From Paludibaculum fermentans (GTDB lineage: Bacteria > Acidobacteriota > Terriglobia > Bryobacterales > Bryobacteraceae), in assembly GCF_015277775.1 (NCBI RefSeq), contig NZ_CP063849.1, positions 5,223,501 to 5,287,500 on the forward strand: 64,000 nt of DNA, in the 5' to 3' direction. Below, piece after piece: positions 57,865-64,000 of the stretch. The translations under genes and the position numbers were made by a program. The notes beneath the pieces were generated by a model, which saw only the letters and a program-made list of their open reading frames with translations, was not told the origin of the DNA and searched no databases. Position 1 is the stretch's first letter, and every line of letters starts with the position of its first letter.

Positions 57865-59368
57865 TGGCAAGCTCCTTCCCTGCTACAGGGGCTTTCGATT
57901 GGACCACGGAGAGAATCTTCGAATCGCTGGCGCTGATGGCTGGCAGGAAGCTGCTCGAGCCGATGCCCATCCAGACCATCATGGCGATGAGCGGCAGAAT
58001 CACGCCCCACTCGCGCAGCGAGAGGTCGCTGAAGTGGTTCTTCACCGCGTCCGGTGTTTCGCCGTAGAAGGTGCGCTGCACCATCCAGAGCATGTAGACC
58101 GCGGAGAGGATGACGCCGACGGCCGCAAACACGGCGTAGAGGAAATTACGCTCCGCCGCACCCTGCAGCACCAGGAATTCGCCGACGAAGTTGTTCAGCA
58201 GCGGCAGTCCCACACTGGCCAGAGTGGTGATCACGAACATTGTGGACAGCCAGGGCGCCACTGTACCGACTCCGCCGTAGTCGGCGATCTCCAGCGAGTG
58301 GCGGCGCTCATAGAGCATGCCCACGAGGATGAAGAGTGCGCCGGTGGAGATGCCATGGTTCAGCATCTGGTAGACCGCGCCGTCGAGCCCCACCTGCGTA
58401 AAGGTGAAAACGCCGAGGATCACGAAGCCCAGGTGGCTGACTGACGAGTAAGCGACCAACCGCTTCATGTTCGGCTGGACCATCGCGACCAGTGCGCCGT
58501 AGATAATGCCGCCGATGGCCAGGCCGATGATCCACCGCGCGTTCTGATGTGACGCCTCAGGAAACAGCGGCAGGCAGATGCGGACGATACCGTACGTGCC
58601 GAGTTTCAACAATACGGAAGCCAGCATTACGGAACCAGCGGTGGGTGCCTCGCCGTGGGCATCCGGCAACCAGGTATGCAGCGGGAACAACGGAACCTTG
58701 ATGGCAAAGGCGACGAAGAAGGCCATGAACAGCCAGAAGCCTTCGGTCCCTGTCAGCACCAGCCGGCCCTTGGCCATCATGTCCATCAGCAGCGGGATGT
58801 CGAACGTGCCGCTCTTGTTGTACAGGTACACCATCGCGATCAGCATTAAAGCCGAACCGGCCATCGTGTAGAGGAAGAACTTAACCGCAGCGTAGATCCG
58901 CTTGTCGTGGCCCCAGATTCCAACCAGAAAGTACATCGGCACCAGCGACACTTCCCAGAACACAAAGAACAGGAAGAGGTCGAGGGAAACAAAGACGCCT
59001 AGCACCCCGAACAGCAGGAAGAGTAGGAACGCGTAGTATTCCTTGACGCGCTTCTGAATGTACTTCCAACTCACCAGGATCACGATGGGCGTGAGGAACG
59101 TCGAGAGGATCACCAGCCACAGGCTGAGCCCGTCCAGGCCGACGTGGTAGCGGATGGAGGGATACTCGATCCACGGCGAGTTGCTTTCAAACGAGAGTTG
59201 CTGAGGATTGGCCAGCACCGGCCCGATGAGCCCCAGCGACAGCAGGAAGGCGATCAGCGAAACAAACAGTGTGAAATTCCGGACAAGGCCCGGATTGTCC
59301 TTCGGCAACAACAGCGTCAGCAGAAAGCCAGCCGCCGGCACAATCAGGAGTATGTTCAAAAGGTTCAC
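57854..59368 (-). CDS. nuoM: NADH-quinone oxidoreductase subunit M
   Basis: 504 residues. Start GTG 59366-59368 with GGGAGG 7 bases upstream; its GTGA overlaps the nuoL stop. Complex I antiporter-like subunit: YHVGLDGLSLWLVILSTFLT, FFVFWEVSLVPMYFLVGIWG (the conserved Glu on TM5), KFFLYTMAGSALMLIAMVYL, PLFPLHTWLPDAHGEAPTAG (HTWLPDAH, conserved Lys-containing broken helix) and KRLVAYSSVSHLGFVILGVF. Many membrane helices throughout. It overlaps nuoN by 11 bases, so L, M and N are translationally coupled. Confidence 0.96.
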   Translation of the reverse strand: MNLLNILLIVPAAGFLLTLLLPKDNPGLVRNFTLFVSLIAFLLSLGLIGPVLANPQQLSFESNSPWIEYPSIRYHVGLDGLSLWLVILSTFLTPIVILVSWKYIQKRVKEYYAFLLFLLFGVLGVFVSLDLFLFFVFWEVSLVPMYFLVGIWGHDKRIYAAVKFFLYTMAGSALMLIAMVYLYNKSGTFDIPLLMDMMAKGRLVLTGTEGFWLFMAFFVAFAIKVPLFPLHTWLPDAHGEAPTAGSVMLASVLLKLGTYGIVRICLPLFPEASHQNARWIIGLAIGGIIYGALVAMVQPNMKRLVAYSSVSHLGFVILGVFTFTQVGLDGAVYQMLNHGISTGALFILVGMLYERRHSLEIADYGGVGTVAPWLSTMFVITTLASVGLPLLNNFVGEFLVLQGAAERNFLYAVFAAVGVILSAVYMLWMVQRTFYGETPDAVKNHFSDLSLREWGVILPLIAMMVWMGIGSSSFLPAISASDSKILSVVQSKAPVAGKELANAR

Positions 59369-61218
59369 CGAACGCCTCCCCAAAAGCTGACGACAGCCAC
59401 GATGACGATGCTGCCGAGCACGACCCACGCGGCGTACCTTCGTATGTAGCCGGATTGCAAGTGCCGCAAGATGCCGCCGATCCCCTGCGACAGCGACCCC
59501 ACGCCATTGACCGCGGCGTCAATCACGCCAGCGTCGATACCCTTCCAGAGGATGCTGGTAGAGCCGTCCCGGATCGGGTGGACGATCATGGCGTCGTAGG
59601 CTTCATCCACGTAGTACTTGTTGTAGAGCACCTTGTACGGCCACGAGAACGTGCGGGCGATGCCGTCGGCCAGGCCGGGCTTCGCCACATAGAAGAGGTA
59701 AGCCAGCAGGATGCCAATGACACCCGCGGCCACAGAAATGAAGACCAGCGTTTCGTCGTGCGCGGCATGCTCTCCGCCGAAGATCGGTTCGAGGAAGTGC
59801 GGCACATCCAGGTATCCGCCGCCGAGGCTGAGCAGGGCGAGAACACCAAGCGGCAAGGTCATAATCAGCGGGGACTCATGCGGATGCGCATGCCCGCGAT
59901 AACTCCCAAAGAAAGCCATGAACCAGGCACGGAACACGTAGAACGCGGTCATGCCCGCGGTCACAACGCCCACCCAGTACATCCAGGGAGCCTTGGCGTG
60001 GGCTGCCAGGAGGATCGCGTCCTTGCTATGGAAGCCCGAAAACGGTGGCACACCGGCGATGGCCACCGAGGCGCAAAACAGCAGCGCACAGGTCACCGGG
60101 ATCTTCGACCTCAACCCGCCCATCATGCGCAGATCCTGTTCGCCGTGCACCGCGTGAATCACCGATCCGGCGCCCAGGAAGAGCAGCGCCTTGAAGAACG
60201 CATGCGTCATGACATGGAAGATGCCGGCCGAGTAAGCACCGCAGCCCAGTGCCAGGAACATGTAGCCCAACTGCGAAACCGTCGAATAAGCAAAGACCTT
60301 CTTGATGTCGTACTGCGTGAGGCCGATGGTCGCGGCCATCACAGCCGTGGCCAGCCCGATGTAGGCGACCACATCCAAGGCGGCCGGAGAGTGGTTAAAC
60401 AGAACGGCCGACCGCGCAATCATGTACACGCCGGCAGTCACCATCGTGGCCGCATGGATCAGGGCGCTGACCGGGGTTGGGCCTTCCATCGCGTCCGGCA
60501 GCCAAACATACAAAGGAAGCTGGGCGCTCTTGCCGGCCGCGCCCACCAACAGGAGCAGGCAGATCAGAGTGAACGTCGAGGTGGTGACGCCGCCCGCATC
60601 CATGGCGCCCGCCTTGGCAAAGACCGTCAGGAAGTCCAGAGACTTGAAGTGGACCAGGATCAGGAACATCGCCAGCGAGAAACCGAAGTCGCCGATGCGG
60701 TTGACGATGAACGCCTTCTTACCCGCATCGCCCGCACTCTTTTTCACGAAGTAGAAACCGATCAGCAGGTAGCTGCACAGGCCCACGCCTTCCCACCCGA
60801 CGAACAGCAACAGGTAGTTGGCGGCCAGCACCAGCACGAGCATGAAGAACATGAAGAGGTTCAGGTAGGCGAAGAAGCGGTAGTACCCGCCCTCGTGCTC
60901 CATGTAGCCTGCCGCGTAGATGTGGATGAGTGTGCCGATGCCGGTGACAATCAGCAGCATGACGGCGCTGAGGCGATCGACCGAGAAGTCGAAACCGATG
61001 TTCACGTAGCCGCTTTGGATCCAGGTGAAGTAGTGCTCGACGTGGGGCGTCTCCATGGCGCCCAGTGCCAGCACGGTCTTCACGACCCACAGGAAGGCGA
61101 GTAAAACGCTGCCGATTGCCGCTGCGTTGACGGCCGCTTTGGGCAGCTTGCGGCCGAACAGACCGTTTACCAGGAATCCGGCAAACGGCAATGCGGGAAT
61201 GAGCCAGAGTTGATGCAT
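59365..61218 (-). CDS. nuoL: NADH-quinone oxidoreductase subunit L
   Basis: 617 residues. The largest antiporter-like subunit, with the lateral helix. Signature segments: FDFSVDRLSAVMLLIVTGIG, GWEGVGLCSYLLIGFYFVKK, NRIGDFGFSLAMFLILVHFK, LPLYVWLPDAMEGPTPVSAL and KKVFAYSTVSQLGYMFLALG. The C-terminal 100 residues (VLYNKYYVDEAYDAMIVHPI) are the usual end. ATG 61216-61218; weak ribosome-binding site. Four bases separate it from nuoK. Confidence 0.96.
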   Translation of the reverse strand: MHQLWLIPALPFAGFLVNGLFGRKLPKAAVNAAAIGSVLLAFLWVVKTVLALGAMETPHVEHYFTWIQSGYVNIGFDFSVDRLSAVMLLIVTGIGTLIHIYAAGYMEHEGGYYRFFAYLNLFMFFMLVLVLAANYLLLFVGWEGVGLCSYLLIGFYFVKKSAGDAGKKAFIVNRIGDFGFSLAMFLILVHFKSLDFLTVFAKAGAMDAGGVTTSTFTLICLLLLVGAAGKSAQLPLYVWLPDAMEGPTPVSALIHAATMVTAGVYMIARSAVLFNHSPAALDVVAYIGLATAVMAATIGLTQYDIKKVFAYSTVSQLGYMFLALGCGAYSAGIFHVMTHAFFKALLFLGAGSVIHAVHGEQDLRMMGGLRSKIPVTCALLFCASVAIAGVPPFSGFHSKDAILLAAHAKAPWMYWVGVVTAGMTAFYVFRAWFMAFFGSYRGHAHPHESPLIMTLPLGVLALLSLGGGYLDVPHFLEPIFGGEHAAHDETLVFISVAAGVIGILLAYLFYVAKPGLADGIARTFSWPYKVLYNKYYVDEAYDAMIVHPIRDGSTSILWKGIDAGVIDAAVNGVGSLSQGIGGILRHLQSGYIRRYAAWVVLGSIVIVAVVSFWGGVR

Positions 61219-61222
61219 CGGA

Positions 61223-61555
61223 TCAGAGCTTCATCGAGGAGACTTCGTCGACTTCCAGCGTCGAACGATTCTTGAACACAGTGAGGATGATGGCGAGCCC
61301 CACGGCGGCTTCGGCCGCGGCTACAACCATCACGAAGAAACTGAAGATGTGGCCGTCCACCTGCTTCAACTGGTGGCTGAAGGCAATGAACGTGAGGTTC
61401 ACCGCGTTGAGCATCAGCTCGATGCACATAAAGACGGTGATGATGTTGCGCCGCAGCAGGAAGCCGGCGGCGCCGACCACGAACAGGATCACGCTGAGGA
61501 TCAGGTACCACGAGAGCGGTACATGGGCGGGTAGTGCGATGGGCAGCTCAGGCAT
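61223..61555 (-). CDS. nuoK: NADH-quinone oxidoreductase subunit K
   Basis: 110 residues with three membrane helices. The conserved Glu residues lie in [20 protein letters not shown] and [18 protein letters not shown], the pair known to matter for proton pumping. The first helix is [18 protein letters not shown]. The C-terminal [15 protein letters not shown] is normal. Nine bases after nuoJ. Confidence 0.95.
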   Translation of the reverse strand: MPELPIALPAHVPLSWYLILSVILFVVGAAGFLLRRNIITVFMCIELMLNAVNLTFIAFSHQLKQVDGHIFSFFVMVVAAAEAAVGLAIILTVFKNRSTLEVDEVSSMKL

Positions 61556-61564
61556 GGGGTTTCG

Positions 61565-62059
61565 TTAGATCTCCTTCCGGGCCAGCACAATCGCCCCGAG
61601 GATGGCGATGAGGATCAGGATGGAAGTGGCCTCGAAGGGCAGCAGGTACGTGGTGAACAACGCGCTTCCGATCTCGCGGCCGCCCACGATGAAGCTGCCG
61701 AACTTCACCACGTCGGTGGAAGGCGTTTGCGAAGCAACCAGGAATGCGCCGATGGCCAGCAGCGTAAACAGCAGGGGCAGCGCGACGGCGGCCCGCAGGA
61801 TGTTTCGCGTTGGCTTCTGCTCTGCGCCCGCATTCAGCAGCATGATCACGAAGATGAACAGCACCATGATGGCGCCGGCGTAGACGATCAACTGCACCGC
61901 GGCGATGAATTCGCCACCCAGCAGCAGGTACAAAACAGCCAGCGAACCCATCACGCCGACCAGTGACAAAGCGCTCGAAATCGGGTGCGTCTGCAACACC
62001 AGATTGATGGCGCAGCCCACGGCGATCGCGGCGAACAGGAGAAACAACAAAGCGTCCAT
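61565..62059 (-). CDS. nuoJ: NADH-quinone oxidoreductase subunit J
   Basis: 164 residues with five membrane helices. Family segments: LFLLFAAIAVGCAINLVLQT, HPISSALSLVGVMGSLAVLY, and FIAAVQLIVYAGAIMVLFIFVIMLLN, which holds the conserved YAGA glycine bulge. The C-terminal helix ATSILILIAILGAIVLARKE ends it. It follows nuoH directly (16-base gap), where nuoI would be expected in the usual gene order. Confidence 0.95.
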   Translation of the reverse strand: MDALLFLLFAAIAVGCAINLVLQTHPISSALSLVGVMGSLAVLYLLLGGEFIAAVQLIVYAGAIMVLFIFVIMLLNAGAEQKPTRNILRAAVALPLLFTLLAIGAFLVASQTPSTDVVKFGSFIVGGREIGSALFTTYLLPFEATSILILIAILGAIVLARKEI

Positions 62060-62075
62060 TTCGCGTGCTACCTCA

Positions 62076-63272
62076 TTAGCTCTGCAAGGCCACCAGCAGA
62101 CCCGTGATCAACAGGTTGACGATGGCTACCGGGAATAGGAAGGTCCAGGCAAACCGCATGAGTTGGTCATAGCGGAAGCGCGGCAGCGTACCGCGGATCC
62201 AGATAAAGATGAACAGCAGGATGCCGACTTTGCCCACGAACCAGAACAGGGGGATCAGGATCGGCTTCAACACCGGCACCAGGAACAGCGCGCCCACCAC
62301 CAGGAATATGACACCGAAGGCCGGGAACGAGAAGCGGTCCCAAGTGCGGCTCTTCACCGTCTGTCCACCGTGATAGAACAGCATGCCGGCGGCCGCAAAG
62401 TGGATCAGCGGTGCCACAAAGTCAGAGCCCAGCGATGACGGCCACAACGGCTGCCAGCCGCCAAGATAAAGCAGCGTGGCGACCGAGCAAACCGTGATCA
62501 TGTTCGCGTACTCCGCCATGAAGAAGGCGGCGAAACCCAGCGAGCTGTACTCGGTGTGGAAACCCGACACCAGTTCACTCTCCGCTTCCGGCAGGTCGAA
62601 CGGCACGCGGTTGGTTTCCGCGAACGCCGCGATGAGGAAGATCAGGAAGCTGAAGAACTGCGGGAAGGGGCCGGCGAAGATGTTCCACTTGGGAATGACG
62701 CCCAGCCAGTAGCCCGACTGCGCGTTCACCATGTCGCGAAAGTTCAGCGTATTCACGATCAGCAGCGGCGCGGCGATCGCCAGCGACATCGGCAACTCAT
62801 AGCTGATCATCTGGGCCGAACTGCGCAGGCCGCCCATCAGCGAGTACTTCGAGTTCGAGGCCCAGCCGCCGATGGCGATGCCGTACACACCCAGCGAAGA
62901 CAGCGCCAGGATGAACAGGACACCAATGTTCACGCCCGTCAGCTCCATGTTCGTCTTCACGCCGAACACTTCGATCTCCGGCCCAAATGGAATGACGGAG
63001 ATCGACGTTAAGGCCAGTGTGACGGCTAAGAACGGTGCGAACAGGAAGAAGAAGACGTTGGCATTACCGGGAATGACGCCTTCCTTTGTAGCCAGCTTCA
63101 CGACGTCGGCCAGCGGTTGCAGCAAGCCGTGCGGTCCAACGCGATAGGGACCGGGGCGGAGTTGGATATGGGCGAGCACTTTGCGCTCGATCCATTGCAG
63201 GTAAGCCAGCGTGGTGAGCAGAACAAACGCCACCAGGCCGGTCTTGATCAGGCTAAGGAGGAAGAAGTTCAT
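62076..63272 (-). CDS. nuoH: NADH-quinone oxidoreductase subunit H
   Basis: 398 residues. The membrane subunit that forms the quinone site with the peripheral arm. Landmarks: LAYLQWIERKVLAHIQLRPG, PYRVGPHGLLQPLADVVKLA, GIAIGGWASNSKYSLMGGLR, SSAQMISYELPMSLAIAAPL, and ETNRVPFDLPEAESELVSGF, HTEYSSLGFAAFFMAEYANM. Four bases separate it from the stop of nuoG. Standard start ATG 63270-63272. Confidence 0.96.
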   Translation of the reverse strand: MNFFLLSLIKTGLVAFVLLTTLAYLQWIERKVLAHIQLRPGPYRVGPHGLLQPLADVVKLATKEGVIPGNANVFFFLFAPFLAVTLALTSISVIPFGPEIEVFGVKTNMELTGVNIGVLFILALSSLGVYGIAIGGWASNSKYSLMGGLRSSAQMISYELPMSLAIAAPLLIVNTLNFRDMVNAQSGYWLGVIPKWNIFAGPFPQFFSFLIFLIAAFAETNRVPFDLPEAESELVSGFHTEYSSLGFAAFFMAEYANMITVCSVATLLYLGGWQPLWPSSLGSDFVAPLIHFAAAGMLFYHGGQTVKSRTWDRFSFPAFGVIFLVVGALFLVPVLKPILIPLFWFVGKVGILLFIFIWIRGTLPRFRYDQLMRFAWTFLFPVAIVNLLITGLLVALQS

Positions 63273-63276
63273 TGCC

Positions 63277-64000
63277 TTACGGTTTGTACAACTGTCCCGG
63301 TGCTTCCATGACTCGATTGAGCATCTTGGAGTAGCGCCCCAAGGTGCCCGATGTGAAGAGCGTATCGCCAGCTGAGCGAATATACTCCGGCTTGCCCGTC
63401 TGAGGCACGCCGCCGTTCACCGCGGCGGTCTGCGCCGCGCCGCCGGTGGCGATCACCGGCAACGGCACATTGTAGCCCTGGACCGTCCGCCGGATCTCCT
63501 CGAAAACCTTGTCCGACGTCCAGATGCCCAGGTTCAGGCCAAGCTCCTTGGCGAGCAGCCCGAAGATCTCCAGGTCCGACTTCGTGCCCATCACCTTCGG
63601 CCCCTGCTTCAGGCGCTGCACTTCGCCGCAGACATTCGTGACCGTGCCGTTCTTCTCATAGGCGCTGGCCGCGGGCAGCACCACATCGGCGCGCTGCGCG
63701 GTCTCAGTGAGGAACAGGTCCTGAACAACCGTGAAGGTGCTGGTACCGGCCGGCGCCGTGGTCTTGAATGGATTCGACCCCACCACCCAGAGCACGTCGA
63801 GATCGGCCGCGGCCAGCATCTCGTCGCGCGACAGGCCAACCGCCGGAGCGGCATGATAGCCGGGTCCAAGATTGGGCAGCAGCCCCATGTCCATGGCTCC
63901 GCGCGAATTCGCGTAGTCCACCAGGCACACATACTTCACGGGAATTCCGAGCGACTCGCCGAACTCCACAAGCTGGCGGACCGCCTGCCCGCGGATCGCA
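63277..64000 (-). CDS. nuoG: NADH-quinone oxidoreductase subunit G, 3' part (start outside window)
   Basis: The last 240 residues of NuoG; the frame is open through base 64000. The molybdopterin-oxidoreductase-like domain reads AMDMGLLPNLGPGYHAAPAV, DLDVLWVVGSNPFKTTAPAG, LFLTETAQRADVVLPAASAY, EKNGTVTNVCGEVQRLKQGP. These are the conserved TETA..ADVVLP and E-(K/R)-x-GTxxNxEGR-like motifs; here the last is GTVTNVCGEVQ. The N-terminal iron-sulfur domains lie beyond the window. First gene visible of the leftward nuo operon. Confidence 0.9.
   Translation of the reverse strand, partial: AIRGQAVRQLVEFGESLGIPVKYVCLVDYANSRGAMDMGLLPNLGPGYHAAPAVGLSRDEMLAAADLDVLWVVGSNPFKTTAPAGTSTFTVVQDLFLTETAQRADVVLPAASAYEKNGTVTNVCGEVQRLKQGPKVMGTKSDLEIFGLLAKELGLNLGIWTSDKVFEEIRRTVQGYNVPLPVIATGGAAQTAAVNGGVPQTGKPEYIRSAGDTLFTSGTLGRYSKMLNRVMEAPGQLYKP

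Overview
The window reads as chromosomal DNA of a GC-rich, aerobic, soil-type heterotroph, most likely an Acidobacterium of the Bryobacterales/Solibacter type. This is inferred from the family mix, not from a marker gene: an ADOP/MacB-like orphan permease, an ECF sigma factor of the acidobacterial type next to a Pkn-type kinase, a doubled TIGR03067-like protein, GH172 (DUF2961), SBBP-repeat and sulfatase proteins. No rRNA, tRNA or CRISPR was seen.

Layout. (1) 1-14.4 kb: an exopolysaccharide locus. A LamG-like tail, a WecG/TagA glycosyltransferase, a polyprenyl-phosphate sugar transferase and a VanZ protein lie on the plus strand. An SLBB export protein, an O-antigen-ligase-like protein with a coupled TPR protein, and a divergent FecR-like protein follow. 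The two halves are split by about 5.5 kb of accessory DNA (3.9-9.3 kb): an IS481-type element, a C-rich repeat field with an apparently perfect 407-bp tandem duplication, copies of a short interspersed repeat, and a few small genes. (2) 14.4-21.5 kb: gltD and gltB (NADPH glutamate synthase) with a divergent LysR regulator. (3) 21.5-27.6 kb: a glyoxalase-like secreted protein, a possible two-gene toxin-antitoxin pair, a sulfatase and a secreted GH42 enzyme. (4) 27.6-34.8 kb: a signalling island. A TPR protein and a globin-like protein lacking the proximal His read leftward; an ECF sigma factor, a TPR Ser/Thr kinase and a His-containing globin read rightward. A secreted GH172 enzyme follows. (5) 35-42.1 kb: glycine cleavage genes gcvT-gcvH and gcvPA-gcvPB, glycerate kinase, shikimate kinase and an SDR, all leftward. 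(6) 42.1-49.6 kb: a Lon-N-domain protein, a HAD hydrolase, an ADOP permease, a DUF885 lipoprotein and an SBBP propeller protein. (7) 49.7-56.3 kb: a GH15-treZ-treY operon for trehalose and alpha-glucan metabolism. (8) 56.4-64 kb: a complex I operon, nuoG(partial)-H-J-K-L-M-N, leftward, without nuoI between H and J and closed by a good intrinsic terminator.

The strongest candidates for something undescribed are the divergent globin / ECF sigma / kinase island with one globin that has lost its haem ligand, the small ART-like two-gene module at 22.4-23.2 kb, and the interspersed GAGCCGCG repeat family. Functions come from recognised motifs and family knowledge. No database search was run, and starts were chosen by eye from ribosome-binding sites, overlaps and signal peptides.
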